The notes below the pieces were generated by a model. The model did not search any database, was not told where the DNA came from, and worked only from the letters and a program-made list of their open reading frames with translations. This document shows positions 20,340 to 30,940 of a stretch of 64,000 nucleotides of DNA, piece after piece. The DNA comes from Tubulanus polymorphus. Lineage: Eukaryota; Nemertea; Palaeonemertea; Tubulaniformes; Tubulanidae. Each line of letters opens with the position of its first letter. Positions within the stretch are counted from its first letter, which is position 1. A program made the translations under genes and the position numbers. The stretch covers positions 9,658,704 through 9,722,703 of the forward strand of contig NC_134036.1 of NCBI RefSeq assembly GCF_964204645.1, written 5' to 3'.

Positions 20340-20885
20340 TCGTCTCGTGAGGTAGGCTCAAAAATCAGTCATTTTTCAAATCGAAAACTTTTTCTTGGAC
20401 TTTGAAATAAAAAAATTGATCAATCATGCATGTAACTTCAATAATTTCAGATTTTTCGTGGTCCTTCAGTGGCAGGCTGCCGTCGGGTGGGGCCCTTCAA
20501 TATCGTCTAGTGAGGTAGGCCGAAAAATGTATTTCATACTAAAAAGTTCTCCTCGGGCTAAAAATTCCTTGATTAAGCTGTACTTTTGTTTATAATTTCA
20601 GATTTTTCGCAGTCGCAGTGTCAGTCTATACCAAAAAGTTAAAAATTCCTTGATTAAGCTGTAGTTTTTTGTTTATAATTTCAGATTCGCAGTGTCAAGA
20701 GTCCAACCGCAAGTGTTGATATTGATATCGTTTAGACTGCAGCCTGGCCATATTTTTAATTTAGTCAGGTGAGGTAAACCAACAATTTAATTTCGTATGC
20801 TAAGTTGAAAAACCATCTCATGCTTACAAATAAGCGGTTACTTTGTTACTTGAATTGGCATGATTTCAATTTCAGAATGGCAGAA
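20340..20885 (+). other. Reiterated mini-exon-like blocks upstream of a transposase gene
   Basis: Three related blocks occur in series. Each has TTTATAATTTCAG or AATAATTTCAG followed by ATTTTTCG or ATTCGCAGTGTCA, and two carry AGTGAG followed by GTAGGC. CCTTGATTAAGCTGTA precedes two of the acceptor-like sites. The series ends with CAATTTCAG just before the ATG at 20879. This looks like duplicated 5'UTR exons of the downstream gene. Seen: the repeated motifs. Inferred: splicing. Confidence 0.4.
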
Positions 20886-20993
20886 AATTTTGACAGGAAA
20901 GTTGGTCAAGGCAAACGTAAGCTTTATTATGGGTCCAACCAGAAAAGTAAGAAAAATAAAGCTAAAGTAAAAAAAATGATCGAAGCAAGTACG
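20879..20993 (+). CDS. Putative first coding exon of the DNA-transposon gene
   Basis: ATG directly after a TTTCAG-like acceptor, then a very basic frame (GKRKLYYGSNQKSKKNKAKV) up to GAAGCAA followed by GTACGT, a donor-like sequence. The next plausible acceptor is TTCAATAG at 22051, opening the long transposase exon. A lysine-rich N-terminus fits a nuclear protein. The exon link is an inference. Confidence 0.4.
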
Positions 20994-22051
20994 TATATCA
21001 ATACAATTCTTTTTATGTCCCAGTAGTTTCATTCTTCACTCCCAAAATGCCAACTATGAATCATGCCTATGCCTCGGCTGTGCCCATTGCATTTTGCTGG
21101 CAAGTTAGTTATTCATGAATAAGGTATACATTTTCGATTTTTGATTTGTAAGTATATTTGTTAAAAATATAATCTATAGCTGCATTCAAATGAGAGTGAA
21201 AAATAAACTTTGGAATTTGTTATTTAAATTAAGTGTTTATTTTCTGATTGAATAAAAACAATAATTATATTTTCTGACTTATTTTCTGACTTTTTAAGTT
21301 CTGATTTATTTTTCAAAAAGGAACTGATTTCTAAACATGCTCTGAATCAAAGTATCTAGGGATCATGAAGATCTTAAATGGCAATTCTCAAATAAATGTG
21401 TTTCGTGTATAGTCTACTCCTGTTGTGCCTATTAACCCATTCCCCCCTAAGCCAATATCAGTATTGAAACATTAATAAGAGTCTCGTATGTATTCTTGGA
21501 AAACAGGCCTCAGGTTTACAATGTATACAATGCACATGTTCATATTTAAGAATTGTTCAGAAAAAGGAGGTGAAGTAATTATATTATGATGACTGCCAGT
21601 GAGTGAGACTGAGAATTTGAGGGTTTATGAGTGACAACAACCCACAATAACAAAAGGGTAGAACTCTCACCACTATTCCATTGGCATTTATCTGGATTGT
21701 TGTTAACTACAAACTTAAGAACTCAAATGAACCCTAGCAAGTGTAAAGACACAATGTTCTACGTATAATGTTATTGTGGGTCTTATATTTGAAATGGAAA
21801 GAAATTATGATAAAAATGGTTAGGTAAGTTGAATTATATTTACTAACTGGTGACTAATACTTCCTATTTATGAATATATGGATTAATGAGAAAACAACAA
21901 AACTAAATTAATTAGTACCATATGTACACTTCCATTGATCTTTTATTTCAACTGATAATGATCGACATTGGTTTATAAATGAAGGGACTCGTATGCATGA
22001 AAATTAATTCATTGAAATTGATTGTATTTTACCATCTATTGATTCAATAGG
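20994..22051 (+). other. Putative intron of the DNA-transposon gene
   Basis: About 1.06 kb of AT-rich DNA between a GTACGT donor-like and a TTCAATAG acceptor-like site, with no open frame of note. Holds no other recognised feature. Confidence 0.35.
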
Positions 22052-24772
22052 AAATGCAAAATGGGGAAATACGAGCCTATTGAGTGAAAGTGTGTCTAGC
22101 CAGTTTTCTCCTCAATCGCAAACTTCATTTGACGAAAAAGAATCAAATATTCAGCCTCCATTTACCAGTACTCCATTTACGTCCCCTGTTATGTATGTAC
22201 CAAGTACCAACGTTGAAACATCTGTACCGACCTATCATTTCAAAGAGGATCGCAGCTGTCAAACGGAGAACACTGCAACTGAAAATAAACAAGAAATTAA
22301 GATCAAACTACTTGAGTCGAAAATGAGACAGATAGAAAGTGAGAAATTGGTTTTGCAATCAGAAAATGTAAATTTAGCAGAGCAAATCAAAATTAAAGAT
22401 CAGAAATTAGAAGAGTTACAAAATCAGATATTGCAATACGAACAATATGAATCTCTAATCAGAAATAAAAGCTTATTAGAAATATGCGGAGGAAATATGA
22501 ATAGCATCTTCGATGCTCGTCACTTAACGAAGTCTCGCCCTGAAAAGTTTTGCAAATTGAGCATCCCTAATGTCCCATCATCAGCGGCAAGTTCCCAAAC
22601 TCTAGAAGCTCGAGCATTGACAATGAAAAATGTATTAGACACAATATCAGCTAAACCAATCAATTCATATCAGAGCAGCATCACGCTTTAAACATTTCTA
22701 TCACACAATCCCAAATTATCTAAATCTGCAATAGACCATTCTCAACAATTACATCTACTCAAACCATTAACCGCATCGCAATCTGTTGAATTAAAACTTG
22801 CTCTGCGTCTGCCGATGAGACGACTTTTCGACTTGAAACGGGTTCTAAAAAGCTATGGAACGCCAATCTTTCCATCTGCAAACAAAATCCGACAAGAGAT
22901 CTTGCAGAGGGGAAAATCTTTCACCCCCTATATCACTGTAGGCCAAACAGAATTAGAAGTTAATTCGAGAACCCATGAAAAAAAGACAGCTCCTCATGCA
23001 ACTCTGACCAATTTGAAGTTACAAATTCAAAGAACTGTACAAAATCTATCTGACCGAAAGAAAATGAGTTTTCATCCAAATTTTCACAATGAAGTTTGGG
23101 TCAAAGTGGGTATTGACAAGGGAGGGGGTAGTACAAAAATGATATACTCGGTTATAAATGGGGAAGGGAACAACAGTGCAGATGCCAGCGAAATGATTGG
23201 CTATTTTGAAGGCACTGATATTGTTGAGAATATGAGAACGGTATTCGGGATTTTCAAAGATGAAATCGATGCTAATGATATCACTATATCAACAATGATT
23301 GATAATAGAAAATTAGATTTGCCTGTTAGGATGTTCCTCATTGGGGATTATGCATATCTGTGTAACTGCATGGGTCACCAGGGGCCCTCGGCTACCTATC
23401 CCTGTTTATGGTGCCAAGTAAAACTTGAAGATCTTAGGAAAAAGAACAGAACACCACACAATCCATCTTCCCATCCATATCAAAACCGTACTATCGCATC
23501 ATATCTCGAAAATTCATCAAAATCACCACAATCATTCGGCCCAGAAACCTTGAGTATTTCATCATCAATGCTATTCAAACCATCAGACATGCTTCATCTC
23601 GTTCCTCCAGTTCTCCATATTTCCCTAGGATTAGGCCACCGTTTCTTTGAGATGATGGAAAACAAGTGCAAAGAACACGACCAGACAAACTTAAGGGAAT
23701 CGAACCCTGAATTAAACAAAAAATGGCAAGACCAATCAGAAGTAGTTTCAAAATTAAGACTAGAAATCGAATCGAAACAATTGTCTTTTGAATCATCCAG
23801 CCAATTACTTAATCTCATGAAAATTTCCCACCGTAAAGATTCATCGGTAATTGACTGCACGGCATCCATCTGCTTCATTCGCTCTATTGAAAATGCAAAC
23901 CCAAATGAATATACATACTGCGTAGATTGCAACTTACCCTTTCATAAACAATGCGTATCGAATCCTGATGAATTTAGGTGTATAGAATGTTTTACTGGTC
24001 GCAAACCATCAGCAGATTCTATCATAAAAAAACAAAACATCATCATCACAAAGCTAAAAAAAGACATCTCAACTTTGAAAACACAAATAGCCCCGGAACA
24101 ATCTCTTCTGAATGAAATTTTCAAAGAAATTAATAGTATTCAAGGACCGACCCAAAAAAACTCAACAATATCCTATCTGAGATTGGTATTGATCGACAGG
24201 CCTACCATTCGAATAGTTTTGTCGGCAATCATATCCATAAAATGTTCAAAATCGATGAATCAAAAGGAATCAATAATCCGCGTAAATTATGTGAAGCACT
24301 AGAATTTGACCCAGCTACTCAGTCATTATTCCAACTTTTGTTTGAGAAATTTCACTCAATCTATACATTATATACGGCAAACCGTTTCCTTGAAAATTCT
24401 GAAGTTGAAGAACTAGGTAGGCTTTGTGATGATTTCGGTATGTGGTATCCGAACGCGTTTCCGGACACAAACATCACTCCGAAAATGCACATGCTAATTT
24501 ATCATGTACCAGAATTTGTTCGTGTCTGGAGGACAATTGGCATGTTTGGCGAACAAGGACTGGAATCTAAACATGCTAGTGTCAATAAAGATGGACGAGT
24601 TTATTGCACTATAAGGGACAATATTCTACGAACCAAGTTAATCTTCATTAATCAGGGTCTATATACTACGAAAACGCTAAGTATCGAAACTGTTCCACGC
24701 AAATGTCTGTGCGGTGGATTTTTTATAACTAAACAAAATGAACGAAAATGTCAAAAATGTAGTAAGAGCTAA
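22052..24772 (+). pseudogene. DDE-type transposon protein with PHD-like finger, copy 1
   Basis: One frame runs from 22052 with an N-terminal coiled coil (22290-22450, IKLLESKMRQIESEKLVLQ), interrupted by TAA at 22689-22691. It continues with WVKVGIDKGGGSTKMIYSV (about 23097), FLIGDYAYLCNCMGHQGPSA then YPCLWC (about 23333-23416), a histidine-rich HISLGLGHRFFEM, a PHD-like CVDCNLPFHKQC...CIEC, and a coiled coil. Near 24150 an A-rich run has lost or gained a base; the C-terminal part is open in another frame from 24242 to 24772 and ends with a CxCGGFF...CQKC zinc ribbon. The D-K-G-G-G, G-D and PC..C layout is shared with a large family of animal transposon-derived proteins; I cannot name its superfamily. 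Two lesions make it a pseudogene. Confidence 0.65.
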
Positions 24773-24854
24773 ATTTTCAATCAAGTACCAAACATCTAGG
24801 CCTATACTTTGTTATGTGCATTTTCGGAGTGATAGTAATATTTTCACCGTGATG

Positions 24855-25279
24855 TCTGACAGTAGAGAAGTGGATGGGAAATGGGCAACTTTATGGTTTT
24901 TAAACCATAGAGTTATGTTCGGGTTTATTCCCTCCCGCTCGCTCTACTGTCAGTCTATTAACTATTAATGTATTCTGTCTATCTATGTCTGTCTATGTCT
25001 GTCTATATATCTGTTTGTCTGACAGTAGAGAAGTGGATGGGAAATGGGCAACTTTATGGTTTTTAAACCATAGAGTTATGTTCGGGTTTATTCCCTCCCG
25101 CTCGCTCTACTGTCAGTCTATTAACTATTAATGTATTCTGTCTATCTATGTCTGTCTATGTCTGTCTATATATCTGTTTGTCTGACAGTAGAGAAGTGGA
25201 TGGGAAATGGGCAACTTTATGGTTTTTAAACCATAGAGTTATGTTCGGGTTTATTCCCTCCCGCTCGCTCTACTGTCAG
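24855..25279. repeat. 163-bp tandem repeat (2.6 copies) holding a 12-bp-TIR mini-element
   Basis: Units start at 24855, 25018 and 25181 and are almost identical. Each contains a ~99-bp core beginning CTGACAGTAGAG and ending with its exact inverse CTCTACTGTCAG, with an internal hairpin TATGGTTT/AAACCATA. The linker is rich in TCTATCTATGTCTG microsatellite. It starts about 80 bp after the transposase gene stop. Confidence 0.9.
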
Positions 25280-27053
25280 CCGTAGCCTATAGTCCTATAC
25301 GAATAAAGTAAACAATTAAGATATAATCTGCTTACCAGTTATTACTTCGTACATGGGGCAGGGAGGTTAAAAAATCAGAATTTCGTGCTTACGTCTGTTC
25401 GTAGGCCTATGAGATATTGACTTACCGAGATATAACTGTGGCCACAGCCACATTATCAGCCAAATCATCTTTCCTGTTGGTGAATTCCATCCTTTTCTTA
25501 AAACATGAAATTCTGGTCCACTTATTTTCGACTGGAAAGTCTTTACGGCATAGCCAATCTGAGTTCAGTCCTGGTACAGTCTGCAATAGACCTATATTCG
25601 GATAAAAATTCATGTCACATATTCTGCCGAAACAGCTTCGGTGCATTAGGCCTTTTCATTTCAAAGTATCAGCATGAACTTTTTAGTATTGTGGAGCTGC
25701 GGTGACCTACGGCTACTACACCAGGTCCAGTCCTCCAGGACAGGAGGTCTTTCGAGTATCATTTTACTATTGAATGTCGAATTATCTGCCATTATACAAA
25801 GAGAATCTACCATACCTATTTATCATTTTGCGTAAAGAAATGGTTCAGGTGGTTTTGGTAAGCTACAAAGTCAACTAAAAGCCTACACACGTATCAGCAG
25901 TACTTACTGTCAGCTGGTCAGTCGACTCGAGAACCCGGAAATAGAACAGAAATATTGCATTTCAGAGGCAAATACAGCATCTATCGTACGCATTTACACC
26001 AATTAAGCCATCGTTATGTTTCCTTCATCTGTTGCCAATATCAAATATGATATCGTATGCACATAATCCAGTGTTATCCTGTGAAATCTTTGAATTTGAC
26101 GTCAAAAATTATTGAAAACATCGCCGACGGCGGCCATTTTAGGAAAATCACCACCAGGAGGACCACTGCGTATTTTTATAATGAAATATGATTTTATCAA
26201 TCTAAAAACCACAAAAACATATTTCCTAAATGAATATCTGTTAAAGATTTAGAATAATGATTGAAAATTCATATTATGACACACAGCGCAGCGCAAAAAT
26301 ATAATCAGCAAGTTCACGCACGGTAACTAAGGACGCGCACGTACGCCACTGTCAAGGGTCAAGGTCAAATTCAGCTGAAAGCTTGTACACTCGTGCCTTT
26401 ACTTCACCAAGCTTTTAGCTCAGTAGAAAGTGGCTGACGTCTTGCGCTCGGTCGCCCTTTCCAGTTGCCGCGTAGTCACGTCTTTCGTAAACGAATGGCA
26501 TACTTTTTTTGCGACCGCTGCCCGTTTTTCGTAGCTCCTCGTCGCTGACCCGCAGTTGGCAACGTTATCCGTCTTCGCCACGCATAAACAGGAGAAACTT
26601 CTACAAACCAAAAAGGTAAACTTTTAAAGTCAGTATTTTTGTTCCAAATATATTAATTTATTTGTTATTCCATTTATCACTGCACAACATTAATCAATAA
26701 GCTATCATTAGCTAACCAGACAAAATCTCATAATCTACTTGTATTAGAATTCCAAATTTTCAATTTAATATTTTACAGTAATTGATATTTTTTATGCAGA
26801 GAAGACAATTGTATATATATCGTGAATCTTGAAACCGACAACTGTTCGTGTGAAGTAAAAAGGTGAGTAGGCCTAAATAAAATCTCATAATTTTTTTCTC
26901 TCAATTACATTAAGAGCAAACAAAAAATACTCTGCCTTATTTCACCGACCTGTGTGATTTTAACGAATAAAAGTGAAATATAAGATATATACATGCGTGC
27001 GGTATACATTTACAATAATTTTCCGTTTTCTTTTCAGGTAACGGTACATACAT
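25280..27053. other. No gene recognised
   Basis: 1.8 kb without recognised genes. Around 26.1 kb TTGACGTCAAAAATT and CGGCGGCCATTTTAGG occur close together; they resemble animal promoter elements (CRE-like and YY1-like) but no transcript can be traced. Confidence 0.35.
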
Positions 27054-28046
27054 TCAAACAAGCCTTTTACACTTTTTACAATGTCGAGTGTTATCTTGAC
27101 TGATGTAAAAGCCACCACACTCGCATTTTCGTTTCGTTGCTTCGGATTTTGGTGGTTTTGTCGCGTAAAGACCTTGATTGATGAATAGATATTTAGTTCG
27201 CAGAACTTGATCACGGACTGTACAGTAGATTCTGTTGTCTCTGTTCACGCTTGCGTGTTTACCTTCAAGTCATTGCTCACCGAAGAGCCCCAGAGAACCC
27301 CACATATCAACAAAATCAGGAGCGTGGTAAATAAGTATATGGAGTTTTGGCGTGATAGTGGAACTAGGAAATGCGTCGGTGTAAAATCGTCCGAAATCAT
27401 GACACAGTTTACGGAATAAGGACTTTTCATCTGCTGTGAGAAATCTACATGCCGTGTATAGCGCATATAAGTTACTAAGTCTCTCGAATAGCTCGAGAAA
27501 TTTCGTGTAATCATCATCAGCATGACCTGAGAGAACACTACATAGTTTCTGTGGATTGTTGGATTTGTCATCATTTTTGAGCATTTTATTTATATAGTTT
27601 CCAACAATGCAACCACCATAGTACGCTTGCCGATCAATACCTATTTCGGCAAGAATTTCATTTAGCCGTTTTGTAACCGGCCCCATTGATGAATTAACAA
27701 CTTTGAATATTTCCTGTAATTGGTTTTGAGCTTCAGACAATCTCGATTTTAGATCAGCTAACTCAGATTTCTTTTCCGATATTTCTTGAATTTTCAGCTT
27801 GATAATATTATCCGCTGACATAGTTTTCCCCGTACAACATTCCATACATTTGAAATTAGCTGTAGGTCCAAATATACATTGCTTGTGATAGGGGGAATCG
27901 CAATCAATGCACTCAACAAAATCATTTTGTTTGGCATTCGGAATGTTTCTAATCAAACAAATCTTTGCTGAACAACTAATAACACAACGACCCTTTTTTG
28001 GATTGTTTTAGAAGGTCAACAGTTTGATTAAGAGTGACAATCATTT
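27054..28046 (-). pseudogene. DDE-type transposon protein, copy 2 (C-terminal part)
   Basis: Minus-strand relative of the gene at 22052-24772. From the truncated start near 28046 it shows the PHD-like ECIDCDSPYHKQC, the same coiled coil (EISEKKSELADLKSRL), IGIDRQAYYGG, HILIYHAPDFVDMWGSLG and the terminal CECGGFYIS...CKKC ribbon. A TGA at 27267-27269 interrupts the conserved EQ-LEGKHAS segment. The N-terminal half is missing: the gene stops at the junction with the Polinton island at about 28047-28052 and does not resume beyond its far end. Orientation is opposite to copy 1. Confidence 0.7.
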
Positions 28047-28051
28047 CCTTG

Positions 28052-28156
28052 TACTATATTTTTTATTAAAATTGATTTTAGAAGTTCCATGATTTAAATG
28101 TTATTCATATATGTGAATATTTTAAGAGTAATAGGGATAATAGGCTTTCGTATCAA
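28052..28156 (+). repeat. 105-bp direct repeat, left copy
   Basis: TACTATATTTTTTATTAAAA... to ...GGCTTTCGTATCAA. Identical to 41849-41953 except for one base (28088 C versus 41885 G). It includes 75 bp of subterminal sequence and the first 30 bp of the Polinton terminal repeat (from 28127). At its right edge the sequence jumps straight into the polymerase B gene. Confidence 0.95.
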
Positions 28157-28750
28157 TTTTACTATAACATATTACAACCCCATTTTGGAGAAAAAAATAT
28201 AGAAATATTATATCTAGATACTGACAGTTATATATTAAAGATAAAAAGTGATAATATAAATGATGATTTAAAAATATTAAATCATCATTTTGATTTCAGC
28301 AATTATCCCAAAGATCATGAACTATTTAGCAATGATAATAAAAAAGTTCCTGGGAAGTTTAAGGATGAATTAGGTGGTGAAGAAATGATAGAGTTCATTG
28401 GTATTAGATCTAAAATGTATAGTTATAAAACTAAAGAACATGAAGCTAAAAAGTTAAAAGGAATAACCAAAAGTGTAGTAGAAAAGAATATTCATTTCAA
28501 AGATTACATCAATTGTATATTTAATGAAGAAGTTAAAAAACATAAGATGAAATGTTTAAGATCTGAAGATCATGAAATATTTATTGAAGAAATTGAAAAG
28601 ATAAGTCTAAACCCATTTGATGATAAAAGATATATTTTAGATGATGGAATCCACACAGTCGCCTATGGTTGCAATTTAGATGAATATATAAAATTCAAAA
28701 GAGAAGAAACAAAAGAAAATGAAATTATGAAAAGGATTCTAACGTGTTAA
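28157..28750 (+). pseudogene. Protein-primed DNA polymerase B, C-terminal fragment
   Basis: An open frame of ~197 codons beginning abruptly after the terminal-repeat segment at 28156. It contains ILYLDTDSYIL, the catalytic motif C (YxDTDS) of family B polymerases, and later FIGIRSKMYSYK, the K-x-Y-region typical of protein-primed Polinton polymerases, and ends about 26 codons after the HTVAYG segment. The exonuclease domain, motifs A and B and the terminal-protein region, which together would need several hundred more codons, are gone. The next start codon (28779) follows 28 bp later. The enzyme would replicate the linear element; this fragment cannot. Confidence 0.85.
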
Positions 28751-28778
28751 TAAATTTCAATAAAAATTTGTATAATAA

Positions 28779-29120
28779 ATGGAGAGTAAACAAGTACACA
28801 GTGAATTCTTAGATAGAATTAAAGATACCACAAATGTAAAATCTGTAGATTATAAATTCAAAAAGTTAACAGAATTAACAATTCACAAGAAATATTTAAT
28901 TACTAACATTGAAACAATTACTAATAAATATGGAGATAAATTAGTAATTCATTTAGAATATGAAGGATTAAAAGGAAATAAATATAAATTCAGAACTTAT
29001 TTACCAGATAGATTTCATAGATTATCAAGTGAAGATCTAGAAGAATTATGTTCTGGAGATTTCTATTTCGTATACAAAGGTAAGAATGAAAAAGGGCACC
29101 ATGAAATAGATTTCGAATAA
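28779..29120 (+). CDS. Small OB-fold-like protein, putative ssDNA-binding
   Basis: 113 residues; ATG in TATAATAAATGG. The pattern FKKLTELTIHKKYLITNIET...NKYGDKLVIHLEY...KFRTYLPDRF looks like a beta-barrel in which an N-terminal 'Y.I..I' strand and a KYG turn precede LPDRF. Small proteins of this pattern are common beside Polinton polymerases in animal genomes. A single-stranded DNA binding role is an inference from size, position after polymerase and pattern. Frame intact. Confidence 0.45.
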   Translation: MESKQVHSEFLDRIKDTTNVKSVDYKFKKLTELTIHKKYLITNIETITNKYGDKLVIHLEYEGLKGNKYKFRTYLPDRFHRLSSEDLEELCSGDFYFVYKGKNEKGHHEIDFE

Positions 29121-29137
29121 GAAAATATGTAAAATAA

Positions 29138-29896
29138 ATGGCGGAATTAAAAGAATACAGAATATTTGTTGATTCTAGAAGGCTTACAAATTATAAATCA
29201 CATAATTTACTAGTACAATTAGATAGAGAATTTAAGAATTGTGTTGATTTAAAATTAGTAAATATAAGTTTATGTAATTCTTTTTACAATGTATCGGATA
29301 AGTCTATTGAACATAGAGTCTTTTTAATTTATGATAGAAATAAAAGTAAATGGTTTCATCTTTATCTTAAACCAGGATTATATAATTTAGAAACATTAGC
29401 TCAAGAAATTAATAGAAGAGCTCGGTTGAAAATGGGTGCATCTGCTGGATTTGGATTAAGACTGATTAAAAGTGATAGTTCTGATAAAATAAGAATAAAA
29501 TTAGGTAATGAAGATCAACATCAATTTCTAGTTAAAAAACCTTTAGCTAAAATTTTAGGAATAACCCCAGATGTAAGGATACGCAATGCTGATGCTACAC
29601 CAAATATAATGCCTTTTACACATTTTTATATTTATTGCAATTTAATCGATCCTACAAAAACATTCGAAGCAACTAAAGATATAACTTGTAATTCTGGTTT
29701 ACTAAACATTTTACCATTGAAGAATGTTAAAGAATTTGGAACGCAAATAAATTATAATTTAACAGAATGTGATTTCAAACCATGCATTCCTCGTTTTAAT
29801 AATTTTAGATTAGAAATTAGAAATCATAATGGATACTTAATTGATTTAAATAATTTCCCTGTAATTTATGAATTAGTTATAAGATGTAGAGAGTAA
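29138..29896 (+). CDS. Penton-like minor capsid protein candidate
   Basis: 252 residues; ATG in GTAAAATAAATGG, 17 bp after the previous stop. The N-terminus YRIFVDSRRLTNYKSHNLLV and the segment VDLKLVNISLCNSFYNVSD match the usual start of Polinton/adintovirus minor capsid proteins (a 'V.S......N.F.V.L' strand followed by 'V.L..ISL.NS.YN'). Then YLKPGLYNLETLAQEINR recalls their G-x-Y-x-...-L-x-x-x-I-N element. Predominantly beta, consistent with a single jelly roll. It would form the capsid vertex. The assignment is by pattern and context, without a structural search. Confidence 0.55.
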   Translation: MAELKEYRIFVDSRRLTNYKSHNLLVQLDREFKNCVDLKLVNISLCNSFYNVSDKSIEHRVFLIYDRNKSKWFHLYLKPGLYNLETLAQEINRRARLKMGASAGFGLRLIKSDSSDKIRIKLGNEDQHQFLVKKPLAKILGITPDVRIRNADATPNIMPFTHFYIYCNLIDPTKTFEATKDITCNSGLLNILPLKNVKEFGTQINYNLTECDFKPCIPRFNNFRLEIRNHNGYLIDLNNFPVIYELVIRCRE

Positions 29897-29910
29897 TTTT
29901 TGATATATAA

Positions 29911-30252
29911 ATGAATATAACTGTTGGACCGAGTATATGTTTTGGGTTTGATTTTAAACATGGTAAAGAAATGAGAATTAAACTAAATGATGTAATTACT
30001 GATATAAAAAGTAAATCATTTAACAATGCATCAATGATTGATAAAGAAAAGTATAATATAGAAAAAGTAATTGATTTAATTAAATCACCTTTAGAATATT
30101 ATGAATTAAATGAATATGGAATTATTGATGATATTAAAAACATATTATCCAAAATATATGATAATCATAAAACTAGTAATAAAATAAATGTTGAAATAAT
30201 CATTACTAAGTTAACTAAATATTTTGATGATAGTAATTTTTTTGATAAATAA
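29911..30252 (+). CDS. Conserved-position protein of unknown function
   Basis: 113 residues; ATG in TTGATATATAAATGA. Short hydrophobic start (ITVGPSICFGFDF) then a mostly helical, charged remainder (DIKSKSFNNASMIDKEKYNI). No membrane segment or finger. Its stop is immediately followed by the next ATG (TAAATGA, no gap), which suggests that the start motif serves both genes. Not recognised. Confidence 0.55.
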   Translation: MNITVGPSICFGFDFKHGKEMRIKLNDVITDIKSKSFNNASMIDKEKYNIEKVIDLIKSPLEYYELNEYGIIDDIKNILSKIYDNHKTSNKINVEIIITKLTKYFDDSNFFDK

Positions 30253-30474
30253 ATGAGTGATAATAAGTGGATAATAACTGGATTATATAATGGCGCATTA
30301 CTATCAGTTGGAACTGTTGGTTATTCAATGGTATTAAAAAAAGTATTCAAAATGGGAAGTGTTAATGTTGATAGATTTGATATAAATGATATTTTAAAGT
30401 TAACATTAGCAGTTACTTTATCTAATTTAACTATTGATTATTTGGAAAAACAAAAATATATTCCTCCCATATAA
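30253..30474 (+). CDS. Small membrane protein
   Basis: 73 residues; ATG in TTTGATAAATAAATGA, the TAA being the stop of the previous gene. Residues ~8-27 (GLYNGALLSVGTVGYSMVLK) and ~45-60 (DILKLTLAVTLSNLTIDYL) are two candidate membrane segments. Resembles the short hydrophobic proteins found next to capsid genes in Polintons; likely virion membrane or assembly protein, inferred. Confidence 0.5.
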   Translation: MSDNKWIITGLYNGALLSVGTVGYSMVLKKVFKMGSVNVDRFDINDILKLTLAVTLSNLTIDYLEKQKYIPPI

Positions 30475-30498
30475 ATGTGTAATTTTTTTGTTAAATAA

Positions 30499-30921
30499 AT
30501 GGCTTCTGCAATTATAACTATTATAGGATCAGCAATTGTTAACGCTTTAGCATTTACTGGTGGTGGATATTTATTTAAACATATTGATAAAAATAGTTCA
30601 TTAGGAGAACAAAGAAGACATAACTTAGCGTTAGAGAAATATAATAAAGCTGCAGAAGAATATAGAGAAAAGAGACAAAACTATATGGATTACATCAATA
30701 AAGAATTATATGATCAGAAGATTTCACACAGAGATTTTCAATCAGTTGATGATGCAATGAGTTTATATAACGCAGTAACCAATAAAGAAAAATTACATCT
30801 ATACAAACCTAAATTATCAGATTATTATACCCCAAGTAAAGAACAACAGAAATATGAAATAATATGGATTTTAGGTGGAACAGTTATTGTTATATTTGTT
30901 GCTTATAAGTTTACTAATTAG
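30499..30921 (+). CDS. Conserved Polinton membrane protein (ALAFTGG family)
   Basis: 140 residues; ATG in TTTGTTAAATAAATGG. N-terminal hydrophobic segment with NALAFTGGGYLFK, then a charged helix RRHNLALEKYNKAAEEYREK, a conserved-looking DYINKELYDQKISHRDF, the motif KLSDYYTPSKEQQKYE, and a C-terminal membrane segment (IIWILGGTVIVIFVAYKF). I recognise this layout from many uncharacterised animal Polinton-associated proteins. Probably a virion or assembly membrane protein; exact role unknown. Confidence 0.6.
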   Translation: MASAIITIIGSAIVNALAFTGGGYLFKHIDKNSSLGEQRRHNLALEKYNKAAEEYREKRQNYMDYINKELYDQKISHRDFQSVDDAMSLYNAVTNKEKLHLYKPKLSDYYTPSKEQQKYEIIWILGGTVIVIFVAYKFTN

Positions 30922-30940
30922 TAATTTTTATTCTAAATAA

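Noticed and set aside
28127-28145. Homing endonuclease (I-SceI-like) site in the terminal repeat
   Set aside because: Only TAGGGATAA matches; the remaining bases differ and the same bases are simply the Polinton terminus.
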